Source of the DNA: Chitinophagaceae bacterium
GTDB lineage: Bacteria > Bacteroidota > Bacteroidia > Chitinophagales > Chitinophagaceae
Length of the DNA stretch: 64,000 bases
Reading direction: 5' to 3'
Assembly (NCBI GenBank): GCA_016702745.1
Contig: JADJDJ010000004.1
Location: forward strand, 310,001-374,000
In this document: piece after piece, positions 1 to 9,101 of the stretch
How positions within the stretch are numbered: the stretch's first letter is position 1
Layout of the letters: every line of letters begins with the position of its first letter
The notes under the pieces: model-generated
What the model saw: the letters and a program-made list of their open reading frames with translations, nothing else
Database searches by the model: none
What the model was told of the DNA's origin: nothing
Translations under genes and position numbers: made by a program

Positions 1-373
1 TTTTACAGAACTCTGCCGGCTGGAAATTGAATGCACCCAGTTTGATAATCGACTCCGTTCCTTTTACATTGGAATGGAAGGGAAAAACCAGCATCAGCAT
101 AAAAATACCGAAGGCATAACCCAGGTTAGCGGTGGCAGCAAAGAACTTGGAATCGGTCAATAATATAAAGAGGGCAATGCCCCCGCCAATCAGGAAAAAG
201 AAAAACTGCTTGCTGTAATCTGTTTTGAATCGCAGGAAACTCTGGAGCACCGGATCCCCTTCTTTGTAGGTAGCAGCAAAAATGGCCGTCAGGCCAATCG
301 CTACCAATAAGAGGTAAATACCTACCAGGCTCCAGTCAATTCCCTTTGATATGGCCGGATTCCGCTGGTTCAT
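1..373 (-). CDS. rodA: RodA, SEDS-family peptidoglycan glycosyltransferase (3' end beyond window)
   Basis: RodA polymerises glycan strands in the elongasome together with PBP2. Translating the minus strand from an ATG at 373 gives about 124 residues: a short cytoplasmic start (MNQRNPAISKGIDW), a membrane helix (LVGIYLLLVAIGLTAIF), a second helix near residues 60-75, and the family signature KLGAFNFQPAEFCK at the window edge, which matches the GxFxFQPSE-type loop of SEDS proteins. The start codon overlaps the stop of the upstream PBP2 gene (ATGA), so the two are translationally coupled. The rest of the gene, including the catalytic Asp region, lies outside the window. The family is certain from the signature and from the mre-mrdA context. 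Confidence 0.93.
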   Translation of the reverse strand, partial: MNQRNPAISKGIDWSLVGIYLLLVAIGLTAIFAATYKEGDPVLQSFLRFKTDYSKQFFFFLIGGGIALFILLTDSKFFAATANLGYAFGIFMLMLVFPFHSNVKGTESIIKLGAFNFQPAEFCK

Positions 374-2502
374 TGATTGATATCAGTTTTAGCGGTATCC
401 CTGCCCATGGCCATTTTCTTTTTGGAACTGTCGGGCAGGATCATGTCTTTGGGACTCGGTTTTTGTTTGCTGGTATCCTTGGCCGGCTTGCCATCTTTTT
501 TCATAGACACCCTTGCTTCGGCTTCTGACAGATTATCCTCGGTTTGTAAGGTATCGCTGATATTCTTTAGTTCTGTCTTCAGTCCTTTTTCTTCTTCTTT
601 GGCTTTGCGGATCGAATCCTGCTGCCGCATTTTATCCACCATCATTTTAGGAATCAGGTTGGTCTTGATGATGCTTTCCATCCTGGGCTTCCAGCGATTG
701 TCGATGGAGTCATTGATATATTGCTGAATCATCAGGCTCACAATCGGTGCGGCATAAGTGCCCCCAAAACGACCCGAATTTTCCACCACACACATGATGG
801 CGATTCTCGGGTTTTCCCTGGGTGCGAAAGCGGCAAAGAAAGAGTGATTGGGTTGTTTAACGCCCCTGTAATAGTTTTCAACTGTTCCTGTTTTTCCACA
901 GATATTGATTCCCTCAACCCTGGAACCACGTCCGGTACCGCTTTCCATAACACCCAGCATACCCTGGTGTACGACTTCAAAAATACTATCGGCCAGATTG
1001 ATGGGTCTTATCTTTTCCCGGTATTTCTCCAACAGGCCAAATTTGTCGCCCCCTTCAATAGAATCCACAACATGTGGAATGTAGTACCAACCCTTGTTGG
1101 CGATATAGGCCATTTCATTTGCCACCTGTATTGGTGTGGCCGTAACCTCGCCCTGTCCGATACTTACTGAACGAAAGGTGCAGAAACCCCATTTACCCGA
1201 GCCGTATTGTTTATTGAAAAACTCCGGTGTGGGTATCATCCCTTTCCTTTCAGAGGGAACATCCACGCCGAGGCGGTGACCAAGTCCGAATGCAGACATA
1301 TAATTATTCCAGGCGCGCAGACTGCTATCGATAGAAGGATACTTGGGATTGTTGATTACCCTTTGCATGACATTGGCAAAATAAGTATTGCAGGAATGGG
1401 TGATACCTGATGAAAGATAATAGGTACCAGGATCCAGACAACCCATGGGCTTAGCACTTCCACATCCGTAAAATGCACCGCCGCAACTAAAAGTGGTGCG
1501 GGTGTTGATCACTCCTTCTGCCAGTCCGACCAGGGCCTGTAAGGTTTTAAAAGTAGACCCCGGTGCATAACTCGCATTCACCGCCCTGTTCAGCAGAGGT
1601 AAACGCGCATCGCGATAGAGTTCATTGAAATGTCTTCTTCTTTCGGGCCCGGTGAGGTAACCCGGGTTATAAGTAGGACTGCTGACCATCGCAATGATAC
1701 CACCTGTTCTGGGATCTATCGCCACAATGGAACCTACTTTATTGGTCATAAGTTTTTCACCGAGCTCCTGCAGTTCAATATCCAGGCTGGTATACAGGTT
1801 ACTTCCGGCCACGGCTTCCATATCCATGGCACCTCCTTCATAAGAACCCTGGATGCGACTGAAATTATCTTTGATCAGGTATTGCACACCTCGTTCCCCC
1901 ATCAGTGCTTTTTCATAACTGGCTTCCAGACCGGTCATACCGGCATAATCGCCACTTACATAGCCTTCATCATCATGTTTTTTCAGGTAATTCGTATCCA
2001 CTTCTCCCAGGTATCCGAAAATATTGGCCCCTGCCTCAAATGGATAAGAGCGGATCGGTCTTTCCTGAACGTAAAAAGCTTTTTGGAAACGCCAGAGGTT
2101 TTCCTGTATCCGCGCATACTTCTGCGGCGAAAGGGAAGCTTCGAAAATGGAAGGTTTTTGAGATGAATTTTTGATAATCCCGGTAATCACCCGGGTTCTG
2201 AATTCAGCGGTATCGATCTCCAGCAAGCGGCAAAGGAAAAGTGTATCGATCCCTTTCAGCTGGGCCGGGGTCACCATCAGGTCGTGGGTCAGTGTATTGT
2301 TAACAATGGCTTTGCGGTAACGGTCGAATACAATTCCACGGGGAGGATAAATGGTTTTTTTGAGAATGGCATTATCGTCTGCCATCTGTCTGAATTTTCC
2401 AGAGACCACCTGCAGGTAAAATAACTGCCCGGCAATAACCAGGAATACGAGCAGGAAGATCAGTCGTATAATACGGCTCCTCGATTGGTTGAACACAGGC
2501 AT
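370..2502 (-). CDS. mrdA: Penicillin-binding protein 2 (elongasome transpeptidase)
   Basis: Class B PBP that cross-links peptidoglycan during side-wall growth, anchored in the inner membrane with a periplasmic catalytic domain. The 710-residue product has one N-terminal membrane helix (about residues 11-30), a PBP dimerisation region, and the three transpeptidase motifs: SxxK as STFK near residue 315, SxN as SCN near 369, and KTGT near 536. After the catalytic domain comes a charged tail of about 90 residues rich in Lys, Glu and Ser, longer than in E. coli PBP2 and probably disordered. The gene sits fourth in the mreB-mreC-mreD-mrdA-rodA operon and overlaps rodA by 4 bp. A 140-bp gap without genes separates it from mreD. 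Confidence 0.96.
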   Translation of the reverse strand: MPVFNQSRSRIIRLIFLLVFLVIAGQLFYLQVVSGKFRQMADDNAILKKTIYPPRGIVFDRYRKAIVNNTLTHDLMVTPAQLKGIDTLFLCRLLEIDTAEFRTRVITGIIKNSSQKPSIFEASLSPQKYARIQENLWRFQKAFYVQERPIRSYPFEAGANIFGYLGEVDTNYLKKHDDEGYVSGDYAGMTGLEASYEKALMGERGVQYLIKDNFSRIQGSYEGGAMDMEAVAGSNLYTSLDIELQELGEKLMTNKVGSIVAIDPRTGGIIAMVSSPTYNPGYLTGPERRRHFNELYRDARLPLLNRAVNASYAPGSTFKTLQALVGLAEGVINTRTTFSCGGAFYGCGSAKPMGCLDPGTYYLSSGITHSCNTYFANVMQRVINNPKYPSIDSSLRAWNNYMSAFGLGHRLGVDVPSERKGMIPTPEFFNKQYGSGKWGFCTFRSVSIGQGEVTATPIQVANEMAYIANKGWYYIPHVVDSIEGGDKFGLLEKYREKIRPINLADSIFEVVHQGMLGVMESGTGRGSRVEGINICGKTGTVENYYRGVKQPNHSFFAAFAPRENPRIAIMCVVENSGRFGGTYAAPIVSLMIQQYINDSIDNRWKPRMESIIKTNLIPKMMVDKMRQQDSIRKAKEEEKGLKTELKNISDTLQTEDNLSEAEARVSMKKDGKPAKDTSKQKPSPKDMILPDSSKKKMAMGRDTAKTDINQ

Positions 2503-2643
2503 AGACCGCTAAGAAAAGTTGAAATGTTTGCTGGGGAATGAAAAAGATAATGCAGTTGCAATGTACGAATTCGAAAAGCGGGTTTCCAAATCTATTTGTA
2601 AAATAAAATGAGAAAACGAAAAATTGCTATGCAAAAATTTTGA

Positions 2644-3177
2644 TCAGGCCGTATTTGTCCTGAACCGGAGCTTTCTTGGAAAGAGCAACTCTACTGTGAA
2701 AATCAGCAACAGACTGATCCCGGTAGTTGCTACTACTTTGATCAGGAAATCGAGGAAGCTGCCAAAGCTTAACCATTCCAGTAATACCAGATAGCCATGG
2801 TGCAGGAGGGTCAGGATAAAAACATAGACTGCATAAGGTGTCCATTGCATGGCCAGCGGAGAAGGTTCTTTATAGTTGAACTCGCTACTGTCACGGGGAG
2901 TCAGGATATTGATGATAAAGGGACGCACATAGGCCACCAGGGTACAGGCTGCTGCATGTAAACCGGGTGTCATGGAAAAATAATCAAGGGTCAATCCGGT
3001 GAAGAAGCCGGTAATCAGTAACCATTGCCTTGAAATAGAAAAAGGAAGCCAGAGAATAAAGAGGTAATAGATATAAGGGGTAATAAATTTATGCAGGTGC
3101 GGGATCTTGTCCAGCACATAGACCTGTACAAAAATGAACAGGGCAAAACGGATCGTATTTTTTAGAAAGTCGTTCAC
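2644..3177 (-). CDS. mreD: Rod shape-determining protein MreD
   Basis: Small integral membrane partner of MreC in the elongasome. The 177-residue sequence is mostly hydrophobic, with about five or six membrane segments and the arrangement usual for Bacteroidota MreD (start MNDFLKNTIRFALFIFVQVYVLDK). It starts with GTG at 3177, which overlaps the TGA stop of mreC (GTGA), so translation is coupled. MreD sequences diverge strongly, so the call rests on size, hydrophobicity and its position between mreC and mrdA. Confidence 0.9.
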   Translation of the reverse strand: MNDFLKNTIRFALFIFVQVYVLDKIPHLHKFITPYIYYLFILWLPFSISRQWLLITGFFTGLTLDYFSMTPGLHAAACTLVAYVRPFIINILTPRDSSEFNYKEPSPLAMQWTPYAVYVFILTLLHHGYLVLLEWLSFGSFLDFLIKVVATTGISLLLIFTVELLFPRKLRFRTNTA

Positions 3178-4052
3178 TTTGGGTTTTTGGGAGCTGTCTC
3201 GATTTTCTTCTTTGTTTCCTGATTCAGTGTCGTTTGTTCCGCATAATCAAGGTTCTCCAGAATATGCACCTGCTGCAGGTTAGTAAAATTGGCCGCGGTC
3301 CGGATCCGGAGTTGGTACATCCCTGTGGTATTATCCAGTTTTACTTCGGCCACGGTTCCAATCAGGTATCCCGGAGGATAGTTAAATGATACCGGGCTGC
3401 TGAGTACAGAATCGCCATTTTTCACTTCCACCGTTTTAGGAATTTTCTTCAGTACGAGGAAGCGGGGATCCTTTCCATCCCATTCCGCTGTTCCGAAATC
3501 ACCGCTTCTTTTGAGGGAGGCGCTGACAGAATTCTGTACATGCAGCAGGCTCATCACCTGTGCAAAATTGGGACTGGTGTTGACGACCACTCCTACTACG
3601 GCCCCATCCGAACTGATCACGGCCATATTATCCTTTATACCCTGGCTGCTGCCCCGGTTGACCTGGATGAAATTCTTTTGTGAGTTGACGGTATTGTACA
3701 CCACAGTGGCGGGCCGGGCATAATAACGGCGGTAATGACCGAGGGTATCAAAGGGGACCGAGTCCTGTAAGAACTGTCCCGTCGTATCGTGTTTGGCAAA
3801 ATTGTTTTTCAGCAGGTTCAGCAGGGAGTCATTGTATCGATGAATCCTTCTGTTTTCTTCTTTCAGGGTAAAATAATCTTCTACCCGATTATATTGTGAA
3901 TTCACTCTTCCGGTGACTTCATTGGCGATGCCGAGGAATTTGGCGCGGTGAAACCGGTTATAGCTCACCAAAAACCAGAGTGCCACCACCTGTAAAAGGA
4001 GGAATGTAAAAAAGGTCCGGTACCTGCTGAGGAATAGAAAAACGTTACGCAT
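3174..4052 (-). CDS. mreC: Rod shape-determining protein MreC
   Basis: Periplasmic scaffold of the elongasome that links MreB to PBP2/RodA. The 292-residue product has one membrane helix near residues 12-31, then a coiled-coil stretch (about residues 55-90), then the MreC beta-domains with the recognisable stretch VNRGSSQGIKDNMAVISSDG and a GVVV strand. The C-terminal 20 residues are Lys-rich. It lies 116 bp downstream of mreB, with a strong hairpin in the gap, and overlaps mreD by 4 bp. The reading frame is intact. Confidence 0.95.
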   Translation of the reverse strand: MRNVFLFLSRYRTFFTFLLLQVVALWFLVSYNRFHRAKFLGIANEVTGRVNSQYNRVEDYFTLKEENRRIHRYNDSLLNLLKNNFAKHDTTGQFLQDSVPFDTLGHYRRYYARPATVVYNTVNSQKNFIQVNRGSSQGIKDNMAVISSDGAVVGVVVNTSPNFAQVMSLLHVQNSVSASLKRSGDFGTAEWDGKDPRFLVLKKIPKTVEVKNGDSVLSSPVSFNYPPGYLIGTVAEVKLDNTTGMYQLRIRTAANFTNLQQVHILENLDYAEQTTLNQETKKKIETAPKNPK

Positions 4053-4123
4053 ACCGATAACCCCTGATGGTGAATTTTATAAGGATCCTGATAATTTGAA
4101 TTTCCAAATTGCTGAGGATTGAC

Positions 4124-4170
4124 AAACCGGCTTTTCTCAAACCCTTACCCGGAGGGGTTTGAACCGGTTT
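4124..4170 (-). other. Two-arm hairpin between mreB and mreC
   Basis: An outer stem AAACCGG (4124-4130) pairs with CCGGTTT (4164-4170), and an inner stem TCAAACCC (4137-4144) pairs with GGGTTTGA (4155-4162). The outer stem reaches into the mreB stop codon (4169-4171). There is no long T tract, so it may act as an RNA-stability element or partial terminator that sets MreB above MreC output. The structure is seen in the sequence; the role is inferred. Confidence 0.5.
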
Positions 4171-5142
4171 AACGCATTACAAATGGATACCTGTCGTAAT
4201 TCTTCAATGCAATTCCCGTGCCTCTTACCACACTCTTCAGCGGATCATCTGCTACATGAACCGGCAATTTGATTTTATTGCTGAGTCGTTTATCCAATCC
4301 GCGTAAAAGGGCACCACCTCCGGTGATATAGAGACCCCGGCGATAAATATCGGCTGCCAGTTCGGGCGGTGTTTGCTCCAGGGCTTTGAGTATGGCTTCT
4401 TCAATTTTGAAGATGCTTTTATCCAGTGCTTCAGCAATTTCCTGGTAGCTGACCATGATCTGTTTGGGGATACCGGTCACAAGGTCACGTCCGTTCACCG
4501 GAAAATCATCCGGTGGATTATCAATTTCTTTCATGGCGGCACCTACCTGAATCTTGATTTGCTCTGCTGTTCTTTCACCAATCAATAAACTATGATAGCG
4601 ACGAAGTGCTTCCATGATATCGGCAGTGAATTCATCACCAGCAATACGAATGGACTGATCACATACGATACCGGCGAGTGCAATCACCGTGATACCCGTG
4701 GTACCACCTCCGATATCAATGATCATATTCCCAACGGGTTCTTCCACATCTATTCCAATACCCAGTGCCGCAGCCATGGGTTCATGAATCAGGTATACTT
4801 CTTTGGCACCAGCCTGTTCTGCACTGTCACGTACTGCTCTTTTCTCTACCTCTGTAATAGAAGAGGGAATACAGATCATCATTCTCCAGCTGGGAGGAAA
4901 AAGTGGTTTTTTGGGATATACCAGTTTGATCAGTTCGCGGATCATTAATTCCGCAGCATTGAAATCTGCAATCACACCATCCTTCAATGGCCTGAAACGG
5001 CCAGTACTTCCTTTGGATTATTCCGGTTAAGGGCCACAATACTTGGCTCGTTCACCACTACTTCATCGTTATGTATAATGAGGGTATTGGCTGTACCCAA
5101 ATCAATTGCTATTTCCTGTGTAAACCAGTTAAAAAGTCCCAT
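4169..5142 (-). CDS. mreB: Rod shape-determining protein MreB (internal deletion near the 5' end)
   Basis: Actin-like ATPase that directs lateral cell-wall growth. From the ATG at 5142 the frame gives MGLFNWFTQEIAIDLGTANT (phosphate-1 loop DLGTANT) and runs to KEVLAV, then stops after a few residues. A second frame resumes with RPLKDGVIADF and continues through the phosphate-2 loop (IDIGGGTTG) and adenosine motif (TGGGALLRGLD) to the end at 4169. In MreB about 19-20 residues (GKEA...KTH...I.T) normally lie between LAV and RPLKDG. Here they are absent, so about 55-60 bases are missing around 4995-5005, and the frame changes. This is not a homopolymer slip like the other broken genes. The gene is essential in rods and heads an otherwise intact operon, so an assembly or read error is the likelier cause, but a real deletion cannot be excluded. 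Confidence 0.9.
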
Positions 5143-5167
5143 TAAATTTTTCTTGGATTATAGAGGG

Positions 5168-5199
5168 CAAAGGTGGAGGAAATAATCTGAATTATCAAA
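5168..5199 (-). promoter_or_regulatory. Bacteroidota-type promoter of the mre operon
   Basis: On the minus strand a TTTG at 5199-5196 is followed after 20 nt by CACCTTTG (5175-5168), close to the -33 TTTG / -7 TAnnTTTG consensus of Bacteroidota sigma factor. It lies 25 bp upstream of the mreB ATG. Confidence 0.55.
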
Positions 5200-5327
5200 G
5201 GGAAACTCCTAAGTAAGCCGTTTTTTTTGTTAATCCTCTTTGGGGAAAACTGCGCTGTCATGCCAATGTCTTTTTTGCGTACTGTCCACTACTACTGTCA
5301 TTATCCATTTTCAATTAACTTCATCCC

Positions 5328-6532
5328 ATGCGTATCATCAGTCGCACTGTGATCATCCTTTCGTTGGTCAGTCTGCTGGCAGATATTGCCAGTGAAATGC
5401 TGTATCCGGTTATACCTGTGTACCTGCAGGAAATCGGCTTTAGTGTTTTGCTGATTGGCTTGCTGGAGGGGGTGGTGAGTTTTACCGCAGGTCTGAGTAA
5501 AGGATATTTTGGCAAACTGAGTGATGAAAAAGGATTGCGTTTGCCCTTTGTGAAATTGGGTTACCTGTTGGGGGCCCTTTCCAAGCCCCTGATGGCTGTT
5601 TTTACCAGTCCAATCTGGGTTTTCCTGGTCAGAACGACCGACCGCTTAGGCAAGGGGATACGATCCGGTGCCAGAGATGCCCTTTTGGCCGGTGAAGCCA
5701 CCCCTGCAACCAAGGCCCGGGTTTTTGGTTTTCACCGGGGAATGGACACAGTAGGAGCCGCTGTGGGGCCGGTTATTGCGCTGATTTTCCTGTTTTATTA
5801 CCCGGGTTCCTATACCACACTGTTTTATCTCGCTTTTATACCCGGTATCCTTTCGGTATTACTGATCTACCTGCTCAAAGAAAAAAGAAAACCGGTCTCC
5901 ACCCTCGGGCGTGGTCATTTTTCTCCTTTTTCGGTTATTGGAAAATTGCCAGTCCTGAATACAGGAAGCTGATTCCGGCTTTATTGGTTTTTGCCCTTTT
6001 CAATAGTTCAGATGTTTTTCTCCTCCTGCTGACCAAATCCAGTATCGGGACAGATACGGTGACAATTGCCGGAACTGTATTTAATGCCGATAGTATTACC
6101 ATCGCTGCCTATATTTTTTACAACCTCGTATATGCTTTGGCTGCTTATCCGATGGGTTCAATGGCCGACAAACTGGGGTTCAAAAAAACAGTCCTGCTCG
6201 GCTTTTTCCTATTTGCCATCGTTTATGGCGGTTTCGCAGCAAGCCCTTCCATTAGCCTGATTTTTGGTCTTTTTGCCGTGTATGGCGTTTATGCCGCAGC
6301 CACTGAGGGGGTCATAAAGGCCTGGATCACCAATTTATCCGGCAAGGAAAATACTGCTACCGCCATCGGATTCTATTCCAGTTGTGAAAGCATTGCTGCA
6401 CTTTTTGCCAGCCTGATTGCCGGAGCCATCTGGACCGGCTGGGGCAGCAGTGCCAGCTTTCTGATTTCTTCACTCACAGCCATTGTTATTTGCATCTATA
6501 TCCTCTTGTATCTCAGGGATCCAAAGTCCTGA
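5328..6532 (+). CDS. MFS transporter (one frameshift)
   Basis: Major facilitator superfamily permease with about 12 membrane helices; substrate unknown. The first part (5328-5972) carries helices 1-6 and a loop with RLGKGIRSGARDALLAG, a signature of MFS drug/sugar-efflux-like members. The second part resumes as SFFGYWKIASPEYRKLIPAL and runs through helices 7-12 to 6532. The two frames join if the T5 run at 5918-5922 is read as T6. Joined, the protein is about 401 residues, a normal MFS length. The gene is divergent from the mre operon across a 185-bp gap. Confidence 0.87.
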
Positions 6533-6619
6533 TCCGGATTATTCATTCTTTACCTGCATTTTGGCACAGTAATGGCACGAGGAGGTTTTATTCAATGAAT
6601 ATTTCACTAAAACTTCTTT

Positions 6620-7087
6620 ATGAAAAAAGTTATTGTGGCAAGCCTTTGTTTATTGTTGTCGGGTATTAGTTATGGACAAAGCAAAAGCAGTTCCGGTTCT
6701 TCCTACAGAACGGCCCTGGGTGTGAAAGTCTGGGATGGCGGAGGCATCAGCTTTAAACATTTTATAAAGGATAAAGCGGCACTGGAACTGATTGGTTATT
6801 TCTGGAGTCAGGGAACCCGGATCACCGGTTTGTATGAAATTCATGGACCCATTAACGGGGCTACCGGATTGCAATGGTATATCGGACCCGGCGCCCATAT
6901 CGGATTCTACAATAACAAGTATGGCGATGGTGCTTTTATTGGTGTGGATGGAGTGATCGGTCTTGATTACAAATTCCGGGGAGCGCCGATTAATATCTCG
7001 CTCGACTGGCAGCCCTCTTTTGAATTTGGTGATAACCGTGGATTTGCGAGCAGCTGGGGCGGACTGGGTATCCGTTATACATTCTGA
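6620..7087 (+). CDS. Small secreted, probable outer-membrane beta-barrel protein
   Basis: Unknown function. The 155-residue product starts with a clear signal peptide (MKKVIVASLCLLLSGISYGQ, cleavage after about residue 20). The rest alternates polar and hydrophobic residues with many Gly and aromatic residues and ends in GLGIRYTF, a C-terminal aromatic as on outer-membrane barrels. At about 135 mature residues it could form an 8-stranded barrel. A strong terminator follows at once, so it is probably a single-gene unit. The barrel assignment is inferred from composition and the C-terminus. Confidence 0.75.
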   Translation: MKKVIVASLCLLLSGISYGQSKSSSGSSYRTALGVKVWDGGGISFKHFIKDKAALELIGYFWSQGTRITGLYEIHGPINGATGLQWYIGPGAHIGFYNNKYGDGAFIGVDGVIGLDYKFRGAPINISLDWQPSFEFGDNRGFASSWGGLGIRYTF

Positions 7088-7106
7088 TAAAAGAATAAAT
7101 ACTGTT

Positions 7107-7141
7107 AAAAGCAACCGGCAATGGAGGCCGGTTGCTTTTTT
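7107..7141 (+). terminator. Rho-independent terminator after the barrel-like gene
   Basis: The stem GCAACCGGC (7111-7119) pairs with GCCGGTTGC (7127-7135) around a 7-nt loop. An A run lies before it and six T residues (7136-7141) follow, a textbook intrinsic terminator 20 bp after the stop at 7087. Confidence 0.88.
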
Positions 7142-7171
7142 ATTGATTACATTGATTTCAAATCAACACTG

Positions 7172-8056
7172 ATGAGAAAACTTTACCTCCTCCTGCTTTC
7201 CTGTCTCTTTTATGTTGGCGCCAGCTCTCAGGATATTGAAAAAATACAGAAGCAACTGGAAAAAGACGCTACGGATACTGTGAACTTCCCCTATGGTAAC
7301 AATCAAAAAAACGGGTCTTACCATACCATCCGTGGCATAAAAATGTATGTGGAAGTATATGGTGAAGGAGAGCCCCTGCTCTTTATTCACGGCAACGGCG
7401 GGTCTATCAATAATTTTCTGTACCAGATTCCTTATTTCAGTAAAAAATACAAAGTGATTGTGGCCGACAGCCGTTCGCAGGGTCGTACGGAAGACCGGCA
7501 GGATTCCCTGACTTATGAAATGATGGCGGATGATTATGCAGCTTTGCTGGAAGCCATGCAAATCAAGTCTGCCTATGTGGTGGGTTGGAGTGATGGTGGC
7601 ATCAACAGCATCCTCTTAGCATTAAGACATCCGGATAAAGTAAAGAAAATGGCGATTACCGGTGCCAACCTGGTTCCTGATACAACAGCGGTCCCAAAGG
7701 AAGTTTGGAACCTGGTCAAGCCGGGTTATTTTATGGTAAAAAACAAAAAGAACAAAAGCTACCAGGATTCCATGCAGTTAAAATTGCTGAGATTGCTGAT
7801 TGAACAGCCGCATATCAGTCCGGCTGAACTGCAACAGATCAAGGCACCCACACTGGTGATTGGTGGAGATAATGATGTGATCAAACCTGAACACAGTTTA
7901 CTGATCTGGAAAAATATTCCCGGGGCGAATCTTTGGATATTACCCAATTCAGGACATAGCACTCCACTGGTTTATAAAGATGATTTCAACCGGATTGTCG
8001 ATCAGTTTTTCCAAACGCCACCCAGAAAATTTTCGGCCAGCGACCGGTTTTTTTAA
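7172..8056 (+). CDS. Secreted alpha/beta hydrolase
   Basis: Alpha/beta-hydrolase-fold enzyme, substrate unknown. The ATG at 7172 gives a signal peptide (MRKLYLLLLSCLFYVGASSQ) and a mature protein of about 275 residues. Visible fold marks are the oxyanion HGNGG near residue 78, the nucleophile elbow GWSDGG, the acidic residue in GGDNDVI, and the catalytic His in NSGHSTP. An earlier in-frame start at 7121 would put extra residues before the signal peptide and lies inside the preceding terminator region, so I rejected it. The stop codon shares TTAA with the stop of the convergent tryptophan dioxygenase gene. The signal peptide argues against a cytoplasmic kynurenine-formamidase role. Confidence 0.86.
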   Translation: MRKLYLLLLSCLFYVGASSQDIEKIQKQLEKDATDTVNFPYGNNQKNGSYHTIRGIKMYVEVYGEGEPLLFIHGNGGSINNFLYQIPYFSKKYKVIVADSRSQGRTEDRQDSLTYEMMADDYAALLEAMQIKSAYVVGWSDGGINSILLALRHPDKVKKMAITGANLVPDTTAVPKEVWNLVKPGYFMVKNKKNKSYQDSMQLKLLRLLIEQPHISPAELQQIKAPTLVIGGDNDVIKPEHSLLIWKNIPGANLWILPNSGHSTPLVYKDDFNRIVDQFFQTPPRKFSASDRFF

Positions 8057-9057
8057 GCGGCTACAAAACCCAGCATTTTTTCAAGCGCGGGAGAGAGTTG
8101 AGGCAGTTTTCTTCTCTCGGCCAGGAAACTGTTCAGTTGGGCAATTTCTTTAAAAATATAATGTTTGTCTGCCGCGGCTTTCAGGTAATCCTTTCCCGTG
8201 CTGCCGCCGGTACCGATCCTTGTTCCGATCATCCGGTGCACCATATTCATGTGCCGGTAGCGCCAGGAACTGAGTTGTTCGTCGATCTCCAGTAATACAT
8301 TCAGTAATTGAAAAGGTAATTGCAGGAGCGGGTAACCCCGGTAGAGCAGGATAAAGAGGGCGGCCCTGCAGGCAACAGGCGACAAATGACGGCCGGGCAT
8401 TTCCCCTGCGTCTTCAAAGATATTATCGAAGACCTGACTATTCCCTTTTTCTGCGGCTGCCAATCCTTCACTGTACACTTTTTTATAGTGATCCCAGAAT
8501 GATTTATCGGCCCCTTCTTTTAAAAAGGGCATTCTTTCCAGCCATTTATTCAGCAGTTGTAATAAGGATTGTTCTGATTCTGCTTTTTTAATAATGTCTA
8601 CATGATCGGGCTTCAGTTGAGAGGTATAATATTCCCTTCCATGCCGCTCTTCAAAACCCAAACCCAGTTTGGCTTCCAGTTCCTTGAACTGCCAGCTTTG
8701 AAAACCGGAAGCAGGCCGGAGCATATCCCTGAAATCCAGAAAATCCATGGGGGTCATGGTTTCCATGATATCGATCTGCTGAACCAGTACCCGAAGGATA
8801 GTTACACATCTTTGAAGGCGGTGTACGACGGTTTGCAGTTCAGGAGAATTATCATTGAGGGCTGGACGGGCCATGATCTTTACCACGGAATCCACTTCAT
8901 GATGCAGTTGTTTGAACCAGAGTTCATAGGCCTGATGAATGATGATAAACAGCATTTCATCATGCGCCGGCAACTGCTGTTTGTCGCTTTCGGGAGATTG
9001 CGCCTGCAGGATCTTATCCAGTTGCAGGTAATCGTGGTATTGAACGGCACCGGGCAT
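8053..9057 (-). CDS. kynA: Tryptophan 2,3-dioxygenase
   Basis: Haem enzyme that opens the indole ring of L-tryptophan to N-formylkynurenine, the first step of the kynurenine route. The 334-residue product carries the family segments IIHQAYELWFKQLHHEVDSV (near residues 34-53), RLQRCVTILRVLVQQIDIMETM with FLDFRD nearby, and the C-terminal GTRIGTGGSTGKDYL that contacts substrate. It is somewhat longer than the compact bacterial forms (about 280 residues). No other kynurenine-pathway gene is visible in the window. purD lies 44 bp upstream on the same strand, which may be chance proximity. Confidence 0.95.
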   Translation of the reverse strand: MPGAVQYHDYLQLDKILQAQSPESDKQQLPAHDEMLFIIIHQAYELWFKQLHHEVDSVVKIMARPALNDNSPELQTVVHRLQRCVTILRVLVQQIDIMETMTPMDFLDFRDMLRPASGFQSWQFKELEAKLGLGFEERHGREYYTSQLKPDHVDIIKKAESEQSLLQLLNKWLERMPFLKEGADKSFWDHYKKVYSEGLAAAEKGNSQVFDNIFEDAGEMPGRHLSPVACRAALFILLYRGYPLLQLPFQLLNVLLEIDEQLSSWRYRHMNMVHRMIGTRIGTGGSTGKDYLKAAADKHYIFKEIAQLNSFLAERRKLPQLSPALEKMLGFVAA

Positions 9058-9101
9058 AGCTTCGTTTTTTGCAAATGTAACCGACCTGCCGCAGATAGCC
9101 T

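Noticed and set aside
721..1170. Plus-strand frames inside mrdA, alaS, carB and other long genes
   Set aside because: They lie antisense to genes with conserved motifs and show no domain or signal of their own.
7172..8056. Alpha/beta hydrolase as kynurenine formamidase next to kynA
   Set aside because: It has a clear signal peptide and is on the other strand; formamidases of this pathway are cytoplasmic.
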